DNA of 64,000 nucleotides from Akkermansiaceae bacterium. Lineage in GTDB: Bacteria; Verrucomicrobiota; Verrucomicrobiia; Verrucomicrobiales; Akkermansiaceae. Shown here piece by piece: positions 31,649 through 41,410 of this stretch (positions are counted from its first letter, which is position 1; each line of letters opens with the position of its first letter). The position numbers and the translations under genes are program-made. The stretch lies in NCBI GenBank assembly GCA_025363295.1, contig JANYEC010000033.1, forward strand, positions 34,256 through 98,255. Direction: 5' to 3'. The notes under the pieces are model-generated. The model worked only from the letters and a program-made list of their open reading frames with translations. It ran no database searches and had not been told where the DNA came from.

Positions 31649-34600
31649 TCACATTCTCTTGCTGATTTCCCCAGCCAATGCCTCAACATGGTCAGGCGCG
31701 AACATGGTAAGATGCTTTCCGGCCACCTCCACAATCTCCATGGACTCGACTAATTTACCCCAACCGTAATCGTCGGGAATATCAAATTTATCATCGGTGG
31801 CCTGTGACTTGAAAAGTGTGATGTGGCAAGCGAGAGGATTCGGGTGAAATTCCTCCATCGATTTCCAATGAGCATCGCGAACTTTGAGCATTCGAAGATC
31901 GCTGTAAGGCTGGGTTATAGTCGTGCTTTTCACCGCCTGAATTTCCCCCTTGACCCTGAGATGAGTGGAAAGTCCATCACGAGCCCGGGCGAGCAAATGT
32001 CCAAGTCTTCTGAACAAATGCGTTTCACCTTTCGCTGCCCAGAAAACCTCCGCCCGCTCCCACAGGCCGTATTGCCTGATAGAAATCGCGGGATTGATCG
32101 TATCGAAAAGCCCGGCAAAGGCGACGGTCTCCCCCGCCTCCATCAGTTGGCGGGCCATTTCATAGACGAGCAGCCCACCATAGGAATATCCCGCGAGATG
32201 GTAGGGACCGTGCGCTTGATGCTCACTCAGCGCCGCAAGATACGTCGCGGCGGTTTCCTCCACCGGCACCGGTCGCACCTCCTCCTCTGCCGCAAGAGCC
32301 GGTGACTCAATCGCTAACAGAGGGCGCCCGGTAGGAAGATGCTTGCCGAGATCTTGATAGAAGAAGACGCCTCCGTCCCCGCCGTGGATGCAAAATAAGG
32401 GAGGCAGGTGCCCCTCAGGCCTCACGGGCACAACAATCGAGTGATGGGGCTTTACAGAAATTCTGTTAGCCTCATTTCTGTCAATCACTTCACCTAACAA
32501 ACGCGGAGTGGGAGCCTGGATGAGCATCGCCATCGGGATCCTAATTTTCCATTCCCGCCCGATTTGAGCGAAAAGCTGGAGAGCCGCAAGTGAGTGGCCG
32601 CCGAGTTCGAAAAATGATTCATCACGCCCGATTTTCTCGATGCCCAGCAAGGCGGACCACACTTCAGCTAACCGGATTTCTGTGGCGGTGGCAGGTGGAT
32701 CTGACGAGGCGTGCTGGCTTGCAGTTAGGCTTGGGTTAGGTAATCTTCGGCGGTCGAGCTTGCCCCGTTCCGTAAGGATAAATTCTTCTACCGCAGCCCA
32801 GCGAGTGGGGATCGCAGCGGTCGGCAAGTGAGCGGCGGCGTACACGGCGAGCTGTCCTGCCCAGCCATCTTCGGGTGATTGACTCCATCGGACCCAAGCA
32901 GCGAGCGAGGTGGAGCCGCCCCGGCCCGACACCGGCCCCACGTGAGCCGCCGAGACACCGGGAAACATTTCTAACACCCGGATGACTTCGTTAGGTTCCA
33001 CTCGGTTGCCACGGATTTTTAATTGGTCATCCTGCCGCCCTAGGAACCGAAGATCGCCGGCGTCATCCCAGAAAACGCGGTCACCGGTACGATACCACGC
33101 ACGCCCATCCATGAAATGAAAAGCATCTGCCGTGAGGTCTGGTCGTTGCCAGTAGCCCGCGCCCACGCAGATTCCTCCCAGCCAGAGTTCGCCTGCGGCC
33201 CCGGGTGGCAAGCTCCGCCCAGAAGCATCGCATACCCGCGCAAAAACTCCTGGCAGCGGACGGCCAATCGCCGGATCGCCGGATTCGTTCCAACTGCCAT
33301 CAATCAACTCCGCCGTGCCGACGATGGACGCCTCAGTGGGGCCATAAGTATTAATGAGAAAGTTCTGCCTGCCGCCCGCCTCGAACCAATCTTTGACGGC
33401 TGCGGCCGATGCCCTTTCACCGCCGATGATCGTCGTCCGCACCTGTTCAGGAATGGTTTCCTTTTCCGAAACCATCCAAGCACACCACGCCGCCCAATGC
33501 GCAGTGGATAGATCGAGCACGGTGATGCCAGCACTGCGGATGAATTTGTGAAAGTCATCGAGATCAGCTGCTAGATTTTCCGGGCGCGGAACGAGCGTCG
33601 CACCGCTGAGCAAAGTTGCCAAAAGCTCTTCAAGCGATGCATCGAATCCGGGCGACGCGAATTGCAACACCCGGTCACCAGGCTCGATGCTAGCCAGCCC
33701 TGCCATGCCGAGTGCTTCGTTGGTGACACCACCATGAACCATCATCACCCCTTTCGGTCGGCCGGTGGAGCCCGAGGTATAGAGAATGGCGAGGGTCGCG
33801 CGGGGATCGTTAGATAACTCCGTGTTACAAGTCCTTCCTCTCATGCCATCAACCTCAGTGCAGGGAAGGGAGAACTCAGCGCAAGCGTTAGGGTCGTCGC
33901 TAAGAATGAGGAGTGGCCCCGCATCGTCGATGATCGCGCGCAGACGATTCTGCGGCAAAGTCGGGTCCAGAGGCACATTAATCGCGCCGATCCTAGCAAC
34001 CGCTAACAAAACGACCGCTAAATTTTTCCGATCCCAAAGCATGCTCGCGACCGTAAGTCCGGGGCTCAATCCCGCTTCCTGCAAACGGGCGGCCAAGTGC
34101 TCCACCTGTGCGTCGAGTTCGGAATAACTGATCGCCCCGTCCGTCGTCCAAATTGCTTCCCGTAGGGCAAATTTTTCCACTGAGTCCCGCCAAGCCGTTG
34201 CCAAGTGGAGGTGGGCTGCTGGCTGACCACCGGATTCCCACTGATCGAGAAAGTCTCGCATGGGGGCTGGCAGTGCCGTTAAATTCGCTGCATCTGTCGC
34301 ACTCTCATCCGCGAGGTGGGTGATGATTGCCGCCCATTGATCTAGCAGAGATTGCGCCGCACGAACACCAAACTGTCGCCCATTCACCTCGACTTCGAGC
34401 TGCAGCTCGGGACGAATCCAAGCGCTCGCAAACAAAGGTTCGCCACCCAATTCGTGGATGGTGACAGATTCAATTCCTTCCGTTTTCCCCAATTGATCGT
34501 GGAGTGTCCCACGTTGCACCATGATCACTCCCCCAGGCCATGGCCCGCTGGTCTCCTGAAAAATCCCGGAGGGAAGATCCTGCGGGGAAACGTTTTCAAT

Positions 34601-35488
34601 CAAACGCATATCTAGCAGATGCTTGCGGAAATCTCGCAAGACCGGCATCGCGGACCCTGACACTGCACGCGGGATCACCAGCGGCACCGTATTCATGGAA
34701 AACCCAGCCTCATGAGGCCGTGGGGGTCCGGAACGCACTTGGCCAACAGCGACCATGTCTGCTCCAGCGGTGCGCCCGACCGCCTGCCCCCATGCCCAGG
34801 TAATTAGGGTTGGCACGGTGACCTCCATGCTACCAGCAACAGCCTCAATGCGGGCCACTGTTTCAATACCAAGGCAGCGATTCACACGCGTCGGGGCATT
34901 TTCCTCACCCGGGAATTCTAACTCAAATGCCTCTATTACCGCAAAAGCTCGGTGATGGAATTCTGTCGCTTGTTGGATCTCCTCCGATCCGGACGGGGCT
35001 AACAGGGCAAGCTCCAAGCCTCCTGGATCGTCCCCGTCGATTAACCGTGCATGAAACGCCCTAAGGATTTTTTCGATAGAAGCACCATCAAGCAGCGCGT
35101 GATGAAACGTCCACACGAGTCTCCCAGCGGTCGGCCATATCACCATCCGCCACGGCAAGCCTCCGCCGAGAGGAAAAGGCTTTACCCGATCCGCAGCAAG
35201 CCATGCACTCCAAGAAGAAGGTGTTTCCGTTTCGGTTCGGATTGGCGATTCGGCAGCTAGAGAATGAATTCCGCAGGGTTCACCTTCACTTACGAGAAAT
35301 CCGGATGCGAGAGCGGCGGTCTGCTCCACGGTCGCAAGCCATGCCGGATGCACCCGACTCATGGATAAATCCGCGCTGAAAACGATTTCAACCTGCTCCA
35401 CGTTTCTGCCCGAGCATTCTGCCAGCGAGTCGCGCAACATCGCGGCTTGCAAGTGAGAAATCGGGCGGACTGGTTGAAGATCAGACAT
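31649..35488 (-). CDS. Single-module nonribosomal peptide synthetase (C-A-T-TE)
   Basis: FHHALLDG (C); ILYTSGSTGRPKGV and NTYGPTEASIVGT (A); FFELGGHSLAALQLF (T); FCIHGGDGGVFFYQDL...LAGYSYGGLLVYEMA (TE). Confidence 0.95.
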   Translation of the reverse strand: MSDLQPVRPISHLQAAMLRDSLAECSGRNVEQVEIVFSADLSMSRVHPAWLATVEQTAALASGFLVSEGEPCGIHSLAAESPIRTETETPSSWSAWLAADRVKPFPLGGGLPWRMVIWPTAGRLVWTFHHALLDGASIEKILRAFHARLIDGDDPGGLELALLAPSGSEEIQQATEFHHRAFAVIEAFELEFPGEENAPTRVNRCLGIETVARIEAVAGSMEVTVPTLITWAWGQAVGRTAGADMVAVGQVRSGPPRPHEAGFSMNTVPLVIPRAVSGSAMPVLRDFRKHLLDMRLIENVSPQDLPSGIFQETSGPWPGGVIMVQRGTLHDQLGKTEGIESVTIHELGGEPLFASAWIRPELQLEVEVNGRQFGVRAAQSLLDQWAAIITHLADESATDAANLTALPAPMRDFLDQWESGGQPAAHLHLATAWRDSVEKFALREAIWTTDGAISYSELDAQVEHLAARLQEAGLSPGLTVASMLWDRKNLAVVLLAVARIGAINVPLDPTLPQNRLRAIIDDAGPLLILSDDPNACAEFSLPCTEVDGMRGRTCNTELSNDPRATLAILYTSGSTGRPKGVMMVHGGVTNEALGMAGLASIEPGDRVLQFASPGFDASLEELLATLLSGATLVPRPENLAADLDDFHKFIRSAGITVLDLSTAHWAAWCAWMVSEKETIPEQVRTTIIGGERASAAAVKDWFEAGGRQNFLINTYGPTEASIVGTAELIDGSWNESGDPAIGRPLPGVFARVCDASGRSLPPGAAGELWLGGICVGAGYWQRPDLTADAFHFMDGRAWYRTGDRVFWDDAGDLRFLGRQDDQLKIRGNRVEPNEVIRVLEMFPGVSAAHVGPVSGRGGSTSLAAWVRWSQSPEDGWAGQLAVYAAAHLPTAAIPTRWAAVEEFILTERGKLDRRRLPNPSLTASQHASSDPPATATEIRLAEVWSALLGIEKIGRDESFFELGGHSLAALQLFAQIGREWKIRIPMAMLIQAPTPRLLGEVIDRNEANRISVKPHHSIVVPVRPEGHLPPLFCIHGGDGGVFFYQDLGKHLPTGRPLLAIESPALAAEEEVRPVPVEETAATYLAALSEHQAHGPYHLAGYSYGGLLVYEMARQLMEAGETVAFAGLFDTINPAISIRQYGLWERAEVFWAAKGETHLFRRLGHLLARARDGLSTHLRVKGEIQAVKSTTITQPYSDLRMLKVRDAHWKSMEEFHPNPLACHITLFKSQATDDKFDIPDDYGWGKLVESMEIVEVAGKHLTMFAPDHVEALAGEISKRM

Positions 35489-35588
35489 TCAGGTATCGGC
35501 GTTTCAGGGACATAAATTTGTTAGCGATTAGTAAGAAATAAAAGTATGGGCTTGGCAATCACTCAGTCAAATTATGCATGTGGGTGCT

Positions 35589-36740
35589 TTATTTTTTCCA
35601 ATATGAATAGAGCTGATTGAAAAGCTCCGATTGCAAGATCCGGCTCAACAGCGGGGAAATGATAGGGATCTTCGGGAGGATAAACAAATCGTACAACGAG
35701 CGCTTTTGCATGCCCCAGTTTTTGTGCCATGCCGCATCTGCGACACAGTTGATCTCATCCACATCCCCCATTCTGCAAGCATGCTCGATGGCCTTTGCCA
35801 GCAACAAATTCCCCGGCGAACACAATGAGTAAGACTCGTCGTGGCCAATTTTCAGAAGGAACAGGGTTCGCTTGATGCGGACTGCATAATGCGCACCAAT
35901 CGTCTTGTTCTTGGTCTCGATAAGATTCCATTCCATCCATCCTTCATTCTCAAAACGTTCAGCGGCGATCGTATAAAAACGCGAACTTCCAGCCACGGAT
36001 TTAATCGAAGTATTTTCCGCGCCTTTCCACCCGGCATCTTCGACTTCCTCAAAACGTCTCATGTTTTCAATTAAAGAACGTGATCGCTCACGACAATGAA
36101 ACATAACTTCTTCGAGCTCCTGCAATTTCTTGCTTCCGCGTTTCAACTGCCGACGGAAGTTAGACGAAAGTTCAGAACGATATTTTTCAAAATCTCCTAA
36201 TATCGGAATATAACCCTCAGCCCCAGAAAGATTCTTAACGACGCTGAGCTTGCTCCCAGCCCGCCTCAAATAAACCATCGTGGGTGAATGTTCCGGTAAT
36301 TCCCGCAGACGAATGAGCGGCCAAGTGCGAGGAATCAGAGAAAGGTAATCAACAAACACATCCACGATTTCCTCCCGACCGTGAAGTGTCAGACAATCCA
36401 CGCCGCTGGTGTGCAAATTATTATATGGCGTCTTGAGGCATAGGATAGAAAAACCCGGGACACCGAACGACCTAACGGAAATTAAAGGAAAGACTCCGAC
36501 TAAGCGCTCTCCTTCATATGCAAACAGACAAAGCCAAGACTCCGACTCCAATAGTTGTGTCTCAAAAAACGCGCTGATTTGCGGATAGGAAAGCATCGGC
36601 GAGGCAGCGGGCGATTGCAAAAGCAACTCCGCCCACGCGCGCGCATGCGGCGCAAGATCTTGAGCCGACCTAACATCCATGACCCGCAGACCACCCAACG
36701 GCTCAAACTTCCAAGGGGGTGGTATCAGTTGCTTCGTCAA
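35589..36740 (-). CDS. GNAT / BioF2 (CelD, FemAB-like) acyltransferase
   Basis: GAHYAVRIKRTLFLLKIGHDESYSLCSPGNLLLAKAIEHACRMGDVDEINC resembles the PF13480-type domain. Confidence 0.8.
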   Translation of the reverse strand: MTKQLIPPPWKFEPLGGLRVMDVRSAQDLAPHARAWAELLLQSPAASPMLSYPQISAFFETQLLESESWLCLFAYEGERLVGVFPLISVRSFGVPGFSILCLKTPYNNLHTSGVDCLTLHGREEIVDVFVDYLSLIPRTWPLIRLRELPEHSPTMVYLRRAGSKLSVVKNLSGAEGYIPILGDFEKYRSELSSNFRRQLKRGSKKLQELEEVMFHCRERSRSLIENMRRFEEVEDAGWKGAENTSIKSVAGSSRFYTIAAERFENEGWMEWNLIETKNKTIGAHYAVRIKRTLFLLKIGHDESYSLCSPGNLLLAKAIEHACRMGDVDEINCVADAAWHKNWGMQKRSLYDLFILPKIPIISPLLSRILQSELFNQLYSYWKK

Positions 36741-36764
36741 AATTTTGGTCTTTTCGGTTAAGTT

Positions 36765-38300
36765 CTATGGGCGAAAGATCCCTTTGATCTTTGCCTTCGC
36801 TCCTGCGGGAATCATCTGCGGCAGACCGGTTTTTTTCAAAACATTGATCACTTGCCGTGCGCGGCTGACCGGTTCGGGCGGATTGATTGGCTCTGATAGA
36901 ACATCCGGCCACAGCGCTTCAATGAGGTCGGCAAGCAACCTGAAGTCTGGCCCTCGGCGCATCCCAGCATCGACCGTCAGCATCACTCGCAACAGGCGTC
37001 GATTGCTGAGCGGTGCAAAACTTTCCTGAGCCATGTCGTATTCCGCACGGACCCTTGCCTGCCAGCGCCCGGCCATTTGTTCCCAACAGAAAAGATCCAG
37101 CAGGTTGATAGGTGGCTTATTAGAACTTTCCAGCCACTTGCCGAACGCTTGAACCGCGAATGGGTGCATGCCCAGCCCTCCGAGTTCCGCCAATTCGAGC
37201 GCCGAAATGGGCTCCGGCTCGCTTCGGCGCCGCTCATAGTAACACTTTACGATTTCAGCGACATCACCGGTGACACAGACACGATCACCCGGATAGACGG
37301 CATACAAGGACTGCGTATCCGCGCAGTAAGCGGAATTTGCGGAGGGGTTGTTACGGCGGAAAATCTCTTTAAATGCGACGTCGATCGTATCTGGATAAGG
37401 AACCAAATGATGCTCAATGCCAAGCTTTCCTAACAAACGATTTGGCACACACACATCTCTCGATTCGGTGGGCAGGTGGGGATAGACGAGGGTGAACGCG
37501 TAGAGATTTTCTGTGTATTCCCGGTGCAGGGCCAGCATCAGGCGGCTATCCCAGCCAGCCGTCATTGAGATCGCCAGTGGAAAGCGTCGCTGCGCACTGT
37601 CGATTTGTCCGCGAAGCAAGCGAATACATTCCGATAGAACTTCCGGATAAGACATCGGCGGAAGGGCTTGCTCCGGCCAAAACCGATGGCAAATCCCGTC
37701 TGATAGGGTAAGAAAATGATTCGGCAACAGAGCGCAAATTTCCGCATACAACGACGTATCTCCTGGCATCCAGTAGATTTCATAATCGTCCGATTTTCGC
37801 GAGTGAATGAAATCTACCGCACTGGCATCCATAGTAAGCCCGAGTTGCTCAGCCATCACACCGGGTTTGGACGCGCAGACCACGCTTTCGCCGATTTCTG
37901 GGCGGGTGAAATAGACTTGGCGCTGGCCCGTGGCATCATGTAGAACCGTGGTTTCCTTTCCGTCGTGAACGATTAGAACCCAACGACCCCCTAAGGTTTC
38001 GGCGTCCCGCAAAACATCCTTGGAGCACCCCATACTTACGATCAAGCGACGCAAGATTGCTTCGTTGCCAGCCTCGGGATCATCAGGATCGAGCGCGAAC
38101 CCTAGCAGAGTGAGGGACTTTTCCGCATGTTCGATATGGGTGAGTTCAAGATCTAAATGGGCGCTGAGATGATAGCACCCACCTATCAGAATCTGCTTAC
38201 CATCAGCCAGACCATGGCCGATTTCCTTACTCAGAATGAACTGTCGCCTAAATAACAGCTTATCGAGCTCCGCAGGTTCGTTAAGTTGCATTGATTTCAT
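36765..38300 (-). CDS. Asparagine synthetase-like protein (AsnB-like ATPase lacking catalytic N-terminal Cys)
   Basis: GGRWVLIVHDGKETTVLHDATGQRQVYF (GATase-like); SMTAGWDSRLMLAL PPi-loop variant. Confidence 0.8.
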   Translation of the reverse strand: MKSMQLNEPAELDKLLFRRQFILSKEIGHGLADGKQILIGGCYHLSAHLDLELTHIEHAEKSLTLLGFALDPDDPEAGNEAILRRLIVSMGCSKDVLRDAETLGGRWVLIVHDGKETTVLHDATGQRQVYFTRPEIGESVVCASKPGVMAEQLGLTMDASAVDFIHSRKSDDYEIYWMPGDTSLYAEICALLPNHFLTLSDGICHRFWPEQALPPMSYPEVLSECIRLLRGQIDSAQRRFPLAISMTAGWDSRLMLALHREYTENLYAFTLVYPHLPTESRDVCVPNRLLGKLGIEHHLVPYPDTIDVAFKEIFRRNNPSANSAYCADTQSLYAVYPGDRVCVTGDVAEIVKCYYERRRSEPEPISALELAELGGLGMHPFAVQAFGKWLESSNKPPINLLDLFCWEQMAGRWQARVRAEYDMAQESFAPLSNRRLLRVMLTVDAGMRRGPDFRLLADLIEALWPDVLSEPINPPEPVSRARQVINVLKKTGLPQMIPAGAKAKIKGIFRP

Positions 38301-38958
38301 GAGCGGAGTTGGAATGTGATAGATTCGCTTTACCTCGCAAAATCACGCGTTTAAGGGTCACCCATTGCTGACCGGTATGATAGAATAAATCGATGTGGCG
38401 TGCACCAAACCTGAACTGAATCCCTTGCGATGCAAAGGAATCTCGAAGCTCCGCAAATTCCCGTTTTGATAGACCATAAGCAAGCGTCACATGAAAGCGA
38501 AAGCGCGAATCTTCGATTGGCAGCGCTTGGATTCCCCACTGTCCCGCCAAGTCGAAAAGAATGCGTTGGCGAAGTTTTTCCAGCTCGGGATTTGCCTCCA
38601 CATCGAGAAATAAAATGCCCTCATCGAAAGAATCAAAACCCTTGATCACGATTTCAAACGGAACAACCTCATTGGCTAATTTCGCCAAATATTTTTCAAA
38701 TGGCGCGCTGTCCCTAACATTGAATCCCAGCTTGAGCGTGATGTGCGGAGAAGCCTCCAGCCCAGGATTGCGCCGATATTTCCGCAAGATGCTCACTTGC
38801 AATTGCGTGACCTGGTCCGCAGCCTCGCCATCGAGAGGGATCACGAGGGCAAGCGGCAGTTCATCGAGCGGACGGGCACGCAGACGGCTGGCCAATGAAC
38901 GTAACCAAGCACGCAGCGAAGATCGCTGCAAACTAGGTGCTGATAGCTCAAAAATCAT
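38281..38958 (-). CDS. 2H phosphoesterase / 2'-5' RNA ligase family protein
   Basis: Two HxT motifs: ASPHITLKLGF and FRFHVTLAYGLS. Start refined to MIFELSAPSL. Confidence 0.8.
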   Translation of the reverse strand: MIFELSAPSLQRSSLRAWLRSLASRLRARPLDELPLALVIPLDGEAADQVTQLQVSILRKYRRNPGLEASPHITLKLGFNVRDSAPFEKYLAKLANEVVPFEIVIKGFDSFDEGILFLDVEANPELEKLRQRILFDLAGQWGIQALPIEDSRFRFHVTLAYGLSKREFAELRDSFASQGIQFRFGARHIDLFYHTGQQWVTLKRVILRGKANLSHSNSAHEINAT

Positions 38959-39204
38959 TAGGAGGGAGTGGCAATCGCGAGGGCAAAATTTTACGGAAAA
39001 TAGACGCATGGCCAGAGTGGCATGAAACCGGCCGTTGGAAACCACGTAATCGCGTAATCGCGTAAATCCAGCTCTTTCTCGCCTGACTGCCCGCTTTCGC
39101 CTGAGTTTCCATCCACCCCCAGATCGCTGAAAAAACGGCACGGAAAAAGCCCGCCATTGCTTCCGGCGCGGGGCCTTGCATACTCACTGCGTTCCGCAAA
39201 ACGA

Positions 39205-40854
39205 ATGCTTACTCTTTTAAAAATCCGCAATCTCGCCTTGGTCGATGAACTCGCATGGGAACTCGGCCCGGGCCTCATCAGCGTCACTGGAGAGACTGGC
39301 GCGGGGAAATCCGTCATCGTCGGTGCGCTCAAACTGGTGCTTGGCGAACGCGCTGAAAAAAACCTCATCCGCACCGGCGAGGACAATTGCTCGGTCGAGG
39401 CGGTGTTCGAGCTCAAAGACGCCAGTGAAATCAACGCCATCCTCGCCGACGGAGGGCTCGATCCTTGCGACGACACGCAGCTCATCATTCGCCGCGTGAT
39501 TGGCCAGACGGCGAACCGCCAGTTTATCAATGATTCGCCAGTCACTCTCAATTTGCTCAAACGACTCGGTGAGCATCTGGTAGATCTCCACGGTCCTCAC
39601 GATCATCAATCACTGCTTTCGGTGGAGCGTCAACTCGCGATGTTAGACGCCTACGCCGGAGCAGAACCCTGCGTCTTGAAATACCGGGAATCTTATCGCG
39701 ATTGGCGGGCCAAAGCCGCAGAGTTAGTGGAAATCCGCCACGCGGAGAATGCCAGTGAGCAGGAACTTGATCTCTTGCGCTATCAGCTCCAGGAAATCGA
39801 CGCAGCGAACCTCAAACCCGAGGGCGAACAAGACCTCGAGGATCGTTGGCGGCGTGCGTCGAATTCCACCCGCCTCGTCGAAGCCGCTGCTGCTGCCACC
39901 GCATCGCTCAATGGCGAAGACGGAATTCTCGAACGGCTCACCGAAGTCCAGCGCCTCGTGCGCGACTTGGAAAAACTCGACCCCTCCATCCGTGAGCGCA
40001 CCGCCTCTTTGGAAACGGCTTGCCTTGAACTCCAAGACTTGGAAAGCAACCTCGCCGAATACGTGGACGAGCTCGACATCGATCCAGCAGAAGCCGCCAC
40101 ACTCGAAGAACGGGTCAATCTGCTAGAATCTTTGAAACGGAAATACGGCCCTTCGCTCAGCGACGTGCTCACCCGCCGTGACGCCGCCGCTGCCCGCCTC
40201 GACACCATCGAAAACCGCGGGGAAAAACTTGAGACACTCGAACGCGAACTCGCCGCCTGCCGCGCGACCCTCGACGCGGGCGGAAAATTACTCAGTGCAT
40301 CACGCAAGAAAGCGGCACCAAAGTTAGCCAAGGAAATCGCCAGTCAGTTGAAAGACCTCGGCTTCAAGCAATCGTCGTTCGAAGCCCCGTTAAAAATCCT
40401 CACCGAACCCGGCCCGCAAGGACTGGAATCTATCGAATTTCAATTCGGCCCGAACCCGGGCGAACCGCTTTTACCGCTGCGGCAGATCGCATCGTCAGGT
40501 GAAATTAGCCGCGTGATGCTCGCTGTAAAATCTGCTCTAGCAGATCAGGATGCCACACCGTTGATGGTCTTTGATGAAATCGACGCAAACGTCGGCGGCG
40601 AAGTAGCACGGGCGGTGGGCAGGAAAATGGCGGCGCTGGGTATGCGCCATCAAGTCGTGGCAATCACTCATTTTCCGCAGGTGGCAGCGACCGCGACCCA
40701 TCATTTCGTGGTGGAAAAAGAAGTCTCCGGCGGGCGCACTCGTTCCCGACTTTTCCCAGTCAGTGGCGAAACACGTATCCAAGAACTCGTCCGCATGTTA
40801 GGCGGGGGTGGCGAACAGGCACGGGCGATGGCAGCCTCACTCTTGAACCTCTAA
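39205..40854 (+). CDS. recN: DNA repair protein RecN
   Basis: MLTLLKIRNLALVDELAWELGPGLISVTGETGAGKSVI; VFDEIDANVGGEVARAVG. Confidence 0.96.
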   Translation: MLTLLKIRNLALVDELAWELGPGLISVTGETGAGKSVIVGALKLVLGERAEKNLIRTGEDNCSVEAVFELKDASEINAILADGGLDPCDDTQLIIRRVIGQTANRQFINDSPVTLNLLKRLGEHLVDLHGPHDHQSLLSVERQLAMLDAYAGAEPCVLKYRESYRDWRAKAAELVEIRHAENASEQELDLLRYQLQEIDAANLKPEGEQDLEDRWRRASNSTRLVEAAAAATASLNGEDGILERLTEVQRLVRDLEKLDPSIRERTASLETACLELQDLESNLAEYVDELDIDPAEAATLEERVNLLESLKRKYGPSLSDVLTRRDAAAARLDTIENRGEKLETLERELAACRATLDAGGKLLSASRKKAAPKLAKEIASQLKDLGFKQSSFEAPLKILTEPGPQGLESIEFQFGPNPGEPLLPLRQIASSGEISRVMLAVKSALADQDATPLMVFDEIDANVGGEVARAVGRKMAALGMRHQVVAITHFPQVAATATHHFVVEKEVSGGRTRSRLFPVSGETRIQELVRMLGGGGEQARAMAASLLNL

Positions 40855-40855
40855 C

Positions 40856-41392
40856 ATGTCTCACATCTTCAAAGCCGTTCCAGAGCCCGTCGAGTCTTCT
40901 TCGCGAGATCTCGCTGCCTCATTGGGTCTGCCTTGGCACGGAACGGGAATGGCGAGATTAGTCATCGGGCGGCGGGAATGGGTCGCTTTGCCCGACGTCG
41001 GCGTCGGCCCGCTGAACGCGAAGACGGACAGTGGCGCACGCAGTTCCAGCATCCATGCGGAGGATGTGGAATTGTCAGATGACGAACTGACGGTGCGCTT
41101 TACGACGACCAATCACTACGGCAAGAAAATCGCCTGCCAAGTGGCCGTCGCCAGAATCGCCCGTGTTCGTAGTTCCACCGGAAAAGCCAGAAAGCGAATC
41201 TTCATCCAAACGACTGCTGAGCTTCCCGGCGGCTTCCGTTGGAGCATCATGATCAGCCTTGCGAACCGCTCTGAAATGCTTTGCCCCATGCTGCTAGGGA
41301 GACGGGCACTATCAGGTTATTTCCTGATCGATCCGCAAGGCGCACATTTGTTAGGTCCACGACGCTTGCTGAACTTCAGACTAACCGATTAG
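40856..41392 (+). CDS. RimB/ATP-dependent zinc protease-like (retropepsin-fold) protein
   Basis: IGRREWVALPDVGVGPLNAKTDSGARSSSIHAEDVE; LLGRRALSGYFLIDP. Confidence 0.85.
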   Translation: MSHIFKAVPEPVESSSRDLAASLGLPWHGTGMARLVIGRREWVALPDVGVGPLNAKTDSGARSSSIHAEDVELSDDELTVRFTTTNHYGKKIACQVAVARIARVRSSTGKARKRIFIQTTAELPGGFRWSIMISLANRSEMLCPMLLGRRALSGYFLIDPQGAHLLGPRRLLNFRLTD

Positions 41393-41410
41393 AGAAATCC
41401 GCGGGCTAAG

